Of a stretch of 64,000 bases of DNA, positions 1-10,800 are shown piece after piece. Position 1 is the stretch's first letter. The number at the start of each line of letters is the position of its first letter. The stretch is taken from positions 4,650,001 through 4,714,000 of the forward strand of contig OX387193.1 in assembly GCA_947561395.2 (NCBI GenBank), given 5' to 3'. The notes under the pieces were generated by a model. That model did no database searches and was not told where the DNA came from. It was given only the letters and a program-made list of their open reading frames with translations. Position numbers and translations under genes: made by a program. This DNA is from Buxus sempervirens (Eukaryota; Streptophyta; Magnoliopsida; Buxales; Buxaceae).

Positions 1-35
1 ATCTGCTTGTAATTAAACAACAGTATTTGCTTTAC

Positions 36-1368
36 CTGCAGATGATCTCCAATTTTTGCAGCAGTCTGTCCAACACTGGAAATACGTGAATCCAGCCTTG
101 CAAAGCTCGCAAACAAGCCATCTACACCCTTTTCCAGCTATATAAAAGAAGAAAAACAGGAAATATAATGAATACAGTTCTCAAATCCAACTATAAGTTA
201 GGTTCGTCCTGGTCAAATGGTTTACAATTTGAAGGCTTTCCTAGACTCTGTATGCTCAGAAGCGAGATATGAAAGGCTCAAATTCCATGCTGCTTCATAA
301 ATAAACATGTCAAAGTTGAAAGTTTTGGAAGCTATAGTGTTCTACTTGATCTAAAATCAAGATCATAAAGAAGCTTGTTCTCTTTTTGTAAAGCTTGAAA
401 GCCACTGTTTCTTTTCTAATCTCTAGCCCTCAGGCAATTAAACAAAATTTCAACTTAACTTCTTGTATTCCACTAGACTAACCTCGGAGAGTGTCTTACG
501 GTGCTTAGAATCTTGAGCAGAAACCTCCTTCTTCAGATTGTAGAGTCTCGCATCAATCTTAAACAGGAAAATATATAAGTAGAAACATGACAATATAATA
601 TCATGAATTTTCATGACCCATCAGGCAGTGGCGGAGCCAGGATTTTCATTCAAGGTGGGCAGTGCAACAAAGAATGGAAAATGACTGGTTGAAATTAAAA
701 AGATTGTGGGCAAAGTAAAAATTCTAGAGGGGGCAAACTGTATATTTATAAGCAATTAAAATAGGTTTTTGTAATTTTAAGGTGGCCTACTGCCCACCCT
801 AACCTATATGTAGCTCCGCCCCTGCCATCAGATAATGTCCCTGGTGTATACCTGCTGCCGAAGGTCAACCAATTCCCTGCAAGAATCCTTGAATAGAGAT
901 AATAGAGAATCTACTTCCGGAAATAAAGGAGTAGACAGTCCTTGTGCTGATTTTGCTGCATCAGACGGAGCCCGCATATGTCCATTGGGTAAAATATCAT
1001 TTCCACCAATGTTGCCTTGACCTTCTGATGAATCTGTTTCTTCCTCTTGAAAAGAAGGGAGGTACTCGTTCACCAAGTTTCCAAACAATGCATCAAAGGA
1101 GAAATCACCCTACAGAAGGGAAAATTAACCTTGGCTGCCAGTCCATTCACATTCATATTTCATAAGGCAACAACAAAATGGAAACACCCTCGCTATCAAG
1201 AAAAACAACACTTAAATGTTCCAATCTCGCAGTACACAGCAAACGTTAAAATCATGCGACCCCAAGTTTTACCTTAAAGTCATCTATGTCTAGTATAAGC
1301 GGAAGGGAGCTAACAGATGATGACTTCGAAGCTTTGTCGCCTTTTGTTCCATCCCTACTCTCTTTCAT
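36..1368 (-). CDS. SEC10: Exocyst complex component SEC10, N-terminal part (runs off left edge)
   Basis: SEC10 is a subunit of the exocyst, which tethers secretory vesicles to the plasma membrane. Four coding exons can be joined in frame: 1273-1368 (ATG at 1366-1368), 852-1109, 483-557 and 36-137, all with AG/GT borders and phase 0 (32, 86, 25 and 34 codons; 177 residues). The reading frame contains LPLILDIDDFK, FGNLVNEYLPSF, FPEVDSLLSLFKDSC and SVGQTAAKIGDHLQ, which I recognise as the N terminus of plant SEC10, including the predicted coiled-coil start. The family is roughly 800 residues long, so most of the gene lies left of base 1. An AG lies directly before the ATG, implying a 5'UTR intron. 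A 199-bp MITE sits in the intron between exons 2 and 3. Family assignment is from memory; exon structure is read directly. Confidence 0.9.
626..824. mobile_element. hAT-type MITE in SEC10 intron 2
   Basis: Terminal inverted repeats of the CAGTGGCGGAGC type lie at both ends (the right end reads GCTCCGCCCCTG). The flanks are CCATCAGG (618-625) and CCATCAGA (825-832), an 8-bp target duplication with one mismatch, as expected for hAT elements. The 199-bp interior has no coding capacity. A second copy with perfect duplication is at 60832-61058. Confidence 0.75.
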
Positions 1369-1830
1369 CTAATCCACAGACAATTTAATTAGATAATACA
1401 CGCAACAAAAGGTTGATTTGAACATAGAATAATGGCTAAACCAACACCAAATTATAAGCGAATGTTGGTATCTAGTCGTCCAAGTAAACAAATTTCAAGC
1501 AGCTAGGAATCCAGGTATAATCCAGTCACGTCCCTGCTTCCGAAATTATTAAAAAAACAGTAAAGCAAACAATTTTATGAACCCTAACCAGCTCTTGCGG
1601 CCATTCTACAGCTTGAATTGTGATGAAATAAAGGACGAAAATCAACAAAAAATACTTCATGTAACGTAAACAAACAGATGAGAAGAACAGATAGAAACTC
1701 CAATCGAACATTAGAAAAAATCAAGCGGAATACACCTGTAATTGTCTCAAAAACATAAAGTAAATTCGGAAACAGAAATCGAAAGTAAATCTCGGATCTT
1801 TAAAGATAACAAGGAGAAAACTATTATTAC

Positions 1831-1935
1831 CTCTTCGTTAATCGAATGAAAGAGAGAAAAGATAGAAACCTAATTGTCTGCTTTTGTTCCTCTTCGTTCT
1901 TCGTTGGATCGACCTATCGAGCCCGATAAAGATCA
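1831..1935 (-). other. Probable SEC10 5'UTR exon and promoter-proximal region
   Basis: On the minus strand a GT donor (CGAAGAG|GTAATA, exon end at 1831) lies about 460 bp upstream of the SEC10 ATG, and the ATG is immediately preceded by an acceptor-like AG at 1369-1370. This is the usual layout of a 5'UTR intron (1369-1830). The transcription start is not visible and the upstream border near 1935 is a guess. Confidence 0.45.
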
Positions 1936-2354
1936 ATTCGATAGAAAGGCGTACGGTGTCATGGGTGCATTTGGGACGATAACGAAGACGGCAACGAAAA
2001 GAAAACAATTGAAAAGCTAAATGACGGTTTTAACCAATTAGCTTCGGTGCAAACTTGAAAAAACAACGTGACGTGAACACCGAAGCATTCGTTATTTTGT
2101 TTCTGGATGGGCATCTCAGAAGGAATTAACAACTTAACTCTCACCTTCTCCACCTTTTACCTTACTCGATTGGTTTGGATTTGCACCGTCCACGATTTGC
2201 TCCAGTGGTGGACCCATGAAGCTCTCGTAGCGTAGGAGCCAAAGTTCGTTAAAGCTTGGATCTGTCTATTTATATGAATGGGTGACACTAATGTGAAACC
2301 TACTAAATTTTTTTTCCCTTTTTCCATAACTCTAGTTTCCGGGTCAGTTTGCGC

Positions 2355-2412
2355 ACACTTCGACTAATCCTCAAGACTTGTGTACACTTCGACTAATCCT
2401 CAAGACTTGTGT
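2355..2412. repeat. 29-bp tandem duplication
   Basis: Two adjacent, near-identical 29-bp units starting ACACTTCGACTAATCC lie in the spacer upstream of SEC10. The rest of 1936-2578 shows nothing codable; it holds AT-rich promoter-type sequence. Confidence 0.8.
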
Positions 2413-2578
2413 AGTCCCCCGTCCCACGAAAACCGGATAATTACTAAACCAAAAGCCCAGGTCCGAAAGAATTAATAGCATCTAAGCAGTTTTAAACTTA
2501 AAGATATTAGAAGGGACATACCCCAAGCCCCATGCATTGACCACCAGATCAACCCTATTAATCATTAAGCCTTTTATA

Positions 2579-4030
2579 TTAGAGGCCATTTGGTAATGTT
2601 TCTTTTTTTAAACAGTTTGAAAACTAAAATCAGTTCTAATTGTTTTTGGGTTTTTAAAAACAAGAGAAAAAAACCTGTTTAGTAACAATCACTGTTTTTT
2701 GGGTTTTTAAAAACAGGTGACAAGAAATTCATTTGGTAACAATTAATAAAAAAAACAATTCAAGTTTTCAAAATCAACAAAAATATGTTTGGTAAGTCAT
2801 ATTGCAAAAGCTGATTTTCGCATTTCTCTGAAATAAAATGGTTGAGGCATTTTTACAAACATGCAGCATGCATTGTTTAACGAGCAAATTTATTAACAGC
2901 CAACAGCGTCCTTTCTTCCAAAAAAACCCACTAGTCAACTTGATAGCTTCAAATCCGACGAATTCACTCTCAAAAGAATGAAAAGATGGCAAAGGAAAGT
3001 CCAAATCAAAAGATAGAACTTGTGTAACCTGAGAAAATCGATTCCGCTCCAATCCTCTTTCCTCGGCGAAAAGAAAAAAACAATCTCAATCCCTCGACAA
3101 ATGATATAGAAGCCCTGTTTTTCCTCCAAGACTCATGAACTACCATATTACTTGAAACCAGTTGAGCATGTCCCATATTAAATCCAATACTGTTAAACAG
3201 CTGAATGTCTTTTCCCCGTACTAAGCGGTCACTCTGTTCCATAAAAAGCATTTACAGGAGAAAATTTACTTGAGTAACAAAGTAAAGATCCACACAGCTA
3301 TAGAACTTGCCAGTTTCCTAATCTTCCAAAGACGACTGCATAACACAGTACGGGTAAACCAATTCCCGTAGAAACGGTGGCCCATGTAAAGTACTGCTAT
3401 TCAAGCGAATCAAAGCTGAAACCTCAAAAGCAGAAAGTAGATATCATGCACTGCCATCAAATGACTTACGGATGCAAATGTGAGCAACCAGCCTAGACGT
3501 TTATCACCTTCGGTGAATAGATCAAACCCTAATTTGGACTCGAGTTCTTCTTCGGCGTTGCGAAAGAACTTCTGCTTCTTGAGGTTTCGCGGATCTCTGC
3601 GGTCTCTTCTTTTGCCTTCGACGTTCATCGTCGTTCTGTAGTAGAACTTGTGGTTTCTTGAAGATCGAATCAAAATGATTTGTCAATGCGAATGATGAGC
3701 AATGGGCTCAAAGGAACAACCAAACCCCCTCGACCTCCATTGCCGCCCAAATCCGATCTTCAGGTTAACTGATAGTTGGAACTCAAGTGATCGTCGAATG
3801 ACCAGAGAGATCAGAATCGAGGAGAAAATGAAGAGTATATTACAAAAATGCCACTGAAAAACGGTTCGTGGTTTCTAAAAGCCGAAAATTTCAGTTTTTA
3901 AAAACGGGTTGTTTTTCGGACCGTGGTTTTGAAAAACCATTTGAAAACTATCTGCACTAAACATGTTATCGGTTTTTTGTTTTTAAAAATGAAAAAACAG
4001 TATTTGAAAACGTTACCAAACACCCTCTTA
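2579..4030. mobile_element. Pack-MULE-like element carrying a host gene fragment
   Basis: The ends are inverted copies: TTAGAGGCCATTTGGTAATG at 2579-2598 and CGTTACCAAACACCCTCTTA at 4011-4030. Similarity continues inward for 100 bp or more through T-rich blocks with the motif TTTTTAAAAAC. The flanks hold a 14-bp imperfect direct repeat (TTAATCATTAAGCC at 2558-2571, TTAATCATAAAGCC at 4028-4041) that may be a degraded target duplication, although it does not abut the left end cleanly. No transposase is present. Inside lie two exons of a DNA polymerase epsilon gene (see 3270-3628). Long terminal repeats around a host gene piece fit a Pack-MULE; the superfamily call is inference. Confidence 0.6.
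3270..3628 (-). pseudogene. POL2A: DNA polymerase epsilon catalytic subunit fragment (exons 1-2)
   Basis: Exon 1 (3470-3628) has an ATG followed by 53 codons including NAEEELESKLGFDLF and GDKRLGWLLTFAS, the conserved N terminus of plant Pol epsilon catalytic subunits. A GT donor follows at 3469-3468. After a 134-bp intron, exon 2 (3270-3335) begins at an AG acceptor and reads SSLED, then a stop codon, then ETGKFYSCVDLYFVTQ. The family has SSWED at the start of this exon, so a Trp codon has become Leu and a Glu-type codon has become a stop. A donor GT follows. No further Pol epsilon exons were found on the minus strand before the element ends, so this is a decayed fragment of a gene of more than 2000 residues. 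It retains intron 1, so it was copied from DNA and not from mRNA. Confidence 0.8.
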
Positions 4031-4439
4031 ATCATAAAGCCCTGTAAATTCGATATGCATAAATATATAACTAATAAGAATTTGCTAAATTATAATTTTT
4101 TATTCTCTAGAAGTGATTATTTAAATTTTATAAATAATAATAAATATATTACATAATAAATTAAGGGAATCGGACTTTAACCATGGTTCCAAATGCATCC
4201 ATGCTGTAATCAAAACGAAACTCCTATTACACTGGGATGAAAATAATCAAAAGCCCGTACATTAGCTTGTGGCGTTGTCCACTGTCTTGATCTAGGTATG
4301 AATTTCATTTGAATTTATCCAAAAATATAAAATACGAAAATGTCCACATATTTGGTGGGTACATTTGTATACACACATTTTTTTCGTATAAACTTAAATA
4401 TATATGATTGTATTATATCTAAATAAATTGTTTTTTTTT

Positions 4440-5300
4440 CCTTATTATTGAAATATTCTAGCGGGCCAAACAGACCAACCCGACTTTGCTAGCCTTTGCA
4501 TGTAGCACCATGGTTTACCGGACCAGCCGATCCAAACTTTGGTATTCCGATCCGGGATCATCTGATTAAAAGGATCGTTTTGAACCGGCCAGTACTCTAA
4601 ATTTGATTCAGAGTCGGTCTAGTCCATAACTAGCCCAATCCAAAAAATTTAGAACATTCCAAAAAATAGCAATAAAATTTAAAAAATAAGAAAAATCATT
4701 TATAATTGTTAAAATTTATAGATAATTGATATAAATATAACAAAGTTGATATTATATGTTATAATATCAAATTATATATTTATATTATAGTATATCATTA
4801 TTTGTCAATTTATATTATCACAAAAAGTAACAATAACATATAATTTGATATTATATGTTATAATTGTCATATCATATAATTTGATATATGTCAATTTATA
4901 TTTAAAACAACTTATAATGTTGAATTATATGTCAAATTATAAAAAATAACATACTATTTGTTATAATTATAACATATCAAATTATATGTTATAATTTAAC
5001 ATTTTAACATAGATTTTTAACTTTATTATGTCTTATATCAATCATCTATTATTTATAACATTTATAAATGAATTTTCCTTATTTTTTGTCATTTTTAAAA
5101 ATTTTCAGAATTTTTTAAACCGGACTGGATTGGACCGGCTCTAGATTGGCCAGTAGCATTCTAGACAGACCGAACCGGTACCGGCCAGTCCAAAACAAAT
5201 CAATTTTTTTTCAAATCTGTTTGCCAGATCGGCTTGGACCGGCCAGTTCGATACAGTTTGTACTGGGATCGGACCAGTCCAATCCTCGATCCCAATTTGG
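4440..5300. repeat. AT-rich fold-back region with GC-richer arms
   Basis: Two arms rich in CCGG/GGACC motifs (about 4500-4630 and 5115-5295, both with variants of GGACCGGCCAGT) flank about 480 bp of almost pure A/T that is itself palindromic (repeated ATATAATTTGATAT-like strings). The arms are imperfect inverted matches. This looks like a degenerate fold-back or MITE-type repeat. No coding signal is visible in 4031-5829 apart from this; short reading frames there are shadows. Confidence 0.4.
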
Positions 5301-5829
5301 AAAACCTTGCGTAGCACAACCTAGTTTGGGCAGTGTTGTGGGTTGTGTCATGTTGGTCCCTTTGCAAGATGGGCACCACTAAGCCCAACCTGTGACATAG
5401 CAATCATGTTCCAATAGTAATTGGGCTGTGAGCTTGCGACATGCCGACTCGTTTGACATGGCCATGTGTGGCAAAACTAAATCCTTGATGACAAGAGCCA
5501 ACAATGTTTCGTATAAAATAGTTTACCAAGGAACAAGTAACCATTTCTCCAATAACCAGACACTCCACGTGTAAGAATCTAGGAAAATAGGTTGTTCGTT
5601 GGGTTGAAATCGTATGCCCAGTTAAGTTGCCGCAGACCTTGTAGTATCCGTGGAATATTGCCATGTGGAGCATCCTTAAATTCCAAAGGATTTCATCGCG
5701 TTGGGTAGTGTGCATCTCATGAAAGAGACATTACAAGCTCACATTGGAGTGGACGAACTCAACAAGCGTAAATTGATTTTTTGTTAAAAATAATCCATCT
5801 TCAATCGCCTAATTCCTCGTAATTAAAAA

Positions 5830-5973
5830 GGAATGAGATCCTCTACGGTTGAGCCCGTAAATGGACTCAACCGTAGCCAATGCATCTCCTCAAAAAGTGA
5901 AAACCACTTTTTCATTTCCCCTCGTAAAAGAAGAGAGGCTACGGTTGAGCCCCGTAATAGAGGATCTCGTTCC
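5830..5973. mobile_element. 144-bp MITE with perfect 8-bp TSD
   Basis: Terminal inverted repeats start GGAATGAGATCCTCTA (right end TAGAGGATCTCGTTCC). Identical ATTAAAAA octamers flank it at 5822-5829 and 5974-5981. The interior has two more copies of a CTACGGTTGAGCCC-type block in opposite orientation. No coding capacity; the 8-bp duplication suggests hAT or a similar DNA transposon family. Confidence 0.8.
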
Positions 5974-6369
5974 ATTAAAAATAGTAAATTTTTTAAAGTA
6001 ATTGTAAATGCCTATCATTTTACTGTTCACAAGATGATAACAAAGTTCTTGTTCAAAAATAACCCTTAAGTTATTCCTTAATCCAATACGATAACAAAGT
6101 TTTATAACTCTTTTGAGGGTATTTTCACTAACTTTTCATTCATAATTATTTTAAAAAATATTATTATTTTATAATTACCAAGAAGTAGCCACCTGAAAAT
6201 GAGTTATTTGAAAAAGTATCGCCAATTTTATCTTTCAACAAATTTTTTATGGAAAGTTTGGTTTTTAGTTATACTTTTTTTAAATAATTCAGATTCAGTC
6301 ACCTAATTCATGATAATTAAAATATAATAACAATTTCTTAAAATAATTGAGAACAAATATTATTAAAAA

Positions 6370-7521
6370 GGGTTTTTTTGCATCCATACCCCTATATTAT
6401 TGTATATTTGCATTTATATCCTCATGTTTTTAATATTTATATTTATACCCCTCTATTTATCGAAATCGTTACAGTCATACCCTTTACGTTAAAATCAGTT
6501 AAGTTTGTTGTTTATTTTTTTTAAATGACTAAAATAACCTTTTGCAAAATAAATGATTTTTACATTTATCCCCCTATATTATCTTATATTTGCATTTATA
6601 CCTTTATATTATTATATTTATTGCATCTGTAACCAAAGCCATCAATATTAGGGCTTTTTGCATCCATACCCCTGTATTATGATATATTTGCATTTTTGTC
6701 CTTATGTTTTAAGTATTTATACCCATATTCCTCTACGTATCATAACCATTACAACTGCATTCATACCCCTGTATTTATACCCATACTCCTCTACATATAT
6801 ACCATGTAAACATGCTATTAAGGCTATCATGCAGAAGAAACACAAATCTTGAAGAATATTGTGATAAAGCTTATCACATTCAAACATATCAAGCAACTTA
6901 TGCACATGTAATTCATAGTATCCTTGATCATAAGTTGTGGCCTTAAGTCATTCATTGTCGTAATGTCTATCCACCTAACACATGTTGACCACCAGGACGA
7001 CAAAAAAAAACAGACGATGTGATGTGGATGAAGCTAAATCAAGTCAACGCAGGGCATCTAAAAGATGTAAAAGGTGTGGAAAGTTAGGCCATAATAGACG
7101 TACATGCAAATAGACAATTCTTAGTACGGGCGAAAGGCAGGTATGGTTGTAGAGGAATATAGGAGTATGGGTATAAATACTTAAAACATAAAGACAAAAA
7201 TGCAAATATATCATAATACAAGGGTATGGATGCAAAAAGCCCTAATATTGATGACTTTGGTTACAGATGCAATAAATATAATAATACAAGGGTATAAATG
7301 CAAATATAAGATAATATAGGAGGATAAATGTAAAAATAATTTATTTTGCAAAAGGTTATTTTAGTCATTTAAAAAAAATAAACAACAAACTTAACGGATT
7401 TTAACGTCAAGGGTATGACTAACGATTTTGATAAATAGAGGGGTATAAATATAAATATTAAAAACATGAGGATATAAATGAAAATATACAATAATATAGG
7501 GGTATGGATGCAAAAAAACCC
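6370..7521. mobile_element. MULE deletion derivative with long TIRs and 9-bp TSD
   Basis: Perfect 9-bp direct repeats TATTAAAAA lie at 6361-6369 and 7522-7530. The element starts GGGTTTTTTTGCATCCATAC and ends with its inverse. The terminal inverted repeats are about 370 bp each (6370 to about 6740; about 7150 to 7521), and each contains two internal copies of the GCATCCATACCCC block. Between them lies the decayed 3' end of a MuDR-type transposase. The 9-bp duplication, long TIRs and transposase tail together support Mutator-like classification. Confidence 0.88.
6799..7113 (+). pseudogene. MULE transposase C-terminal remnant (SWIM + zinc knuckle)
   Basis: Read across at least two frameshifts and two stops, the plus strand encodes IPCKHAIKAI (CxH half of a SWIM zinc finger), then EEYCDKAYHIQTYQATYAHV, then PPGRQKK, then KRCKRCGKLGHNRRTCK followed by TAG. 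This is the order found at the C terminus of plant MuDR-like transposases: SWIM finger, PPGRPKK-type basic linker, CCHC zinc knuckle. The catalytic domain is absent. One frameshift falls in a run of nine A at the basic linker. Confidence 0.8.
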
Positions 7522-7703
7522 TATTAAAAATTCTTGACAACATCCAAAACGATACTTATTCTCAATTATTATTACTTTTAAAATTATTGACTTTTAATCA
7601 TCAATTAGATGTCTGAATTTAAATTATTTATAAAAATGTCACTAAAAACTAATTTTCCCTTTTCCTATTGCAAATTCGCAACTTTGCAAGTTCCATTCGC
7701 GGC

Positions 7704-7711
7704 TTCCCGCC
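7704..7711 (+). promoter_or_regulatory. E2F-like site upstream of TRAIP
   Basis: TTCCCGCC (context GGCTTCCCGCCAAG) lies 116 bp before the TRAIP ATG. It resembles the plant E2F consensus TTTSSCGC with one mismatch at the first T. The same octamer, in the same orientation relative to the gene, lies upstream of PRIMPOL. Function is inferred. Confidence 0.35.
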
Positions 7712-7826
7712 AAGATGTAATGAGTTGAATAATTATCAATTTATTTTCAAATACGCGCCACTCCCTTCTAAGTGAGAGGGAAAGAGGAAGAAAGGAGAAG
7801 CGAACGACGGAGACAAAGCGAGAGCG

Positions 7827-10800
7827 ATGAGCGGGTGTAATGCCTTTGGCAAGACCATCTGCTCAATCTGCTACGAGGACCTAAAGCCAAACGCCGAAGA
7901 CATTCAAGCCATTTTCATCTGTGGCCACGTCTTTCACGAGCTCTGGTTCGTGAATTACTCTCCGTCACTCGTTTTCGATTTTTTTTTTTTTTTGACAGCA
8001 TTGAAATATGATTCGTCCTGTATGTGGAAACATAGCCTTCAACAGTGGTTTGAGTACTGTTCAGGGGCGAAGAGGAATAGCTGCCCTGTATGCAAACAGA
8101 CCTGTTCTCAGAAGAATGTGGGGCGGCTTTATTTTCAGTCAATCGGTGACACGATCTCCAGTCTCTCTCAGAAACCGAAAGGAGAAGGTGTCGATGAAGA
8201 TCCGGAGACATTGCGAAGGGAAGTAAGGAAGTTGGAGGGCAAACTTTTGGGACTCACGACGGCTTTCGAGCGTCAACAGAAGGATCTCCAAGAACTCAAT
8301 CAGGAGGTTCGTAATTTGATTAGGGTTAATGTACATATTCTCATTGTTTTTGGTGCTTATTTGGCTATTTTCGTTTCAGCTTCGTCTATGCAAGGAGCAG
8401 GCTAATAAAGAGGCGCAACAGAAGAATGAAGCCATGAAACAGAAAGAATCCATTCAGATGCTGCTTTGTTCAAAATCCGAGGTGACTATTCTGTTTTCTT
8501 CTTAATTTGGGATCTTGTCTTGCGTTAGGTATTCTTTATCTGATTATTGATCATGTGTTATAGGAACTCATTAGATCGTCTTTAGAGTGCTCCAGACTAC
8601 AGGATAGGAATATGGCCTTAGCTAAAGAACTCGCTTCACTGAAATTGTAAGGCCTATAACTATACAGATTAAGTAAATACAGCATAAAGATATCTCTTTT
8701 ATGATTTTCCTTTGGCTATATGGTTATTTAGGGTTACTGATTTAAGCCTGGAGGAAGACGAGGTCTTAAAACTTGCTTCTTTCGGTAATGGCACTAACAG
8801 CAAGGATACAGTTGACATTCTGAAGCAGTCTCTCGTCCTTCGTAACAAGTAATCTCTCTAATTTTTCACTTTTCTCATGTCTCTATGGTCAAGGCTTCTG
8901 TGTAAACAACCTGAAAATGATATATGAAGGTTAGAAAAACTCTAAAGTTTTTGTTTGTAGGGCATACGCTATTAGGTGTTCAGAACACACAATTCAGGCT
9001 TTACTAAAGTGTGTGGTGTCAACTGATGGTTTGGCGGTTATAACTAAATCTTTTGGTAGTTCTTGTTGTATTTTTAATGGTTTTTTAAGGGCTCAAAATT
9101 TCCTCTTGGTGTTTTGTCTTTTAGTGTTTGTCTCTTGTGGGATGAATAGTCCCACATTGGAAGTTTATGAGAACTTCCAATGGTTTATATTGAATAGTGG
9201 GAACTAAAGGGGTGCAACCCCTAAAGTGAGACACTGTTCCTTGTTGTCGGGGTTTCTTTGCATCACGCGCGCCGCCGCTGCCGTCCGTTCGGTCGGTTGT
9301 GGCGTGGCGTGGCGTGATGATGCTATTTTTTTATGCTGAATATTAATCGTTTTTCTTTTGCTTTCTAAAACATTTTATTTTTTCTTTCTAAAACGTTTTC
9401 AAAACGTTCGTTTCCTCTCTTATATATAGAAGAGAGAGATTAGGGTTTTGTAACAGGCGAAAATCTGCTTCTTCTTCCTCTCTTCCAAAAGTGAATTGAG
9501 TGACACTGCTATTAAGGTTTTGTTTCAATCCAGTATTTCTGTGCGGATTACTGGAGAGACGTTTTGTCGTTGAATGCTGGAAGCCATAGTGTCAAGCAAC
9601 CCGTCGCACTGAAGATTCGTTCTACAGGGGACGCTTAAGGCTTTAAGCACAGAGATTTCTGAATCTCGCCTCGACTGATAAGTTTATTCCAATCATCTCC
9701 ATTTGTATCTGTTTACATCTGTATTAGTGCCTGTTAATCATCTGTTCATCTATTATCTGCTACTGTTCCCTGATTTCCTGTTTGTTCAATCTGAGTTTCT
9801 GGTTTGAATTCTACTGCCTATTATTTTATTTACAGAACAATTATCATCACGAAATTTAACAACAATCTTAAAGCCTTATCTGTTCTGTCTGAGTTATAAC
9901 TGTTCTATTCGTTTGCTGTTCTGTGTTTTTCGTGTCAGCCCATCACTATCCGTTTTCTGATTTATTTGTGATGGATATTGCCAAACCGTTAAACCCTGTT
10001 GTACCCCCTTCTGTTGATCTTACGAAAGTTGAACCACTGATTGGTGAAAATTTCAAGAGATGGAAACAGAAAATCTCTTATCTGTTTGAAACCCTAGAAA
10101 TCTTTTTTGTGCTTACTACTCCTAGACCCGAGGCTCCTAATGATGGGTTTGAATCTGCAGAACTCAATGCTTGGGTGAAAGCAAATCGTATTTGCAAACA
10201 TTATCTTCTGAATTCATTATCTAATGATCTGTTTGATTTATACTGTGGATATGAGTATGCTAAAGATGTATGGGATGCACTGCATAAGAAATATGTAACT
10301 GAGGATGCCGGGGTGAAGAAATTTGCCATAGGAAAATTTCTGGAGTTTGCCATGGTTGAGGGAATGTCTATTTCTGATCAAATAAATGAATTTCAAAAGA
10401 CTGTGAAAGACCTGACTAGTGAGGGAATTATCCTACCTGAACTGTTTGTGGCAGGAACTCTTATTGAGAAACTGCCTCCCTCCTGGAAAGTCTATAAGAC
10501 CAACCTGAAACATAAGAGGAAAGACATGTCCTTGGAAGAGTTGATAGTTCATATCAGGATAGAAGAACAAGCCCAGGTCAGAGAGAAGACCCAGAAACCC
10601 AGTGCTTTAAATCCAGTCAACAAAGCCAATATGATTGAGGATGGTTCTAGGAAGAAGAAAAGGTGGGATTTTCAGAAACCTAGAAAACCAGACTTTAAGA
10701 AGGACTCAAAGAAGAAATGGAACTGTTTTGTCTGTGGCAAACCAGGCCATCATGCTGTTCAGTGCAGGCATAGGAAAAACAGAGACAAGACCCATGTGAA

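Larger units (their letters stand above)
6257..7652. mobile_element. Older MITE split by a MULE insertion
   Basis: The left end (TTGGTTTTTAGTTATAC, then TAAATAATTCAGATTCAGTC) and the right end (inverted: AGTTTTTAGTGACATT, then TAAATAATTTAAATTCAG) are inverted partners separated by the MULE at 6370-7521. The same family occurs uninterrupted at 43224-43407. Removing the MULE and one copy of its 9-bp duplication would leave a MITE of about 235 bp. Exact outer ends are uncertain. Confidence 0.6.

Noticed and set aside
5146..5715. Frames of 67-103 codons on both strands
   Set aside because: They overlap the fold-back repeat, have no family match and no splice support.
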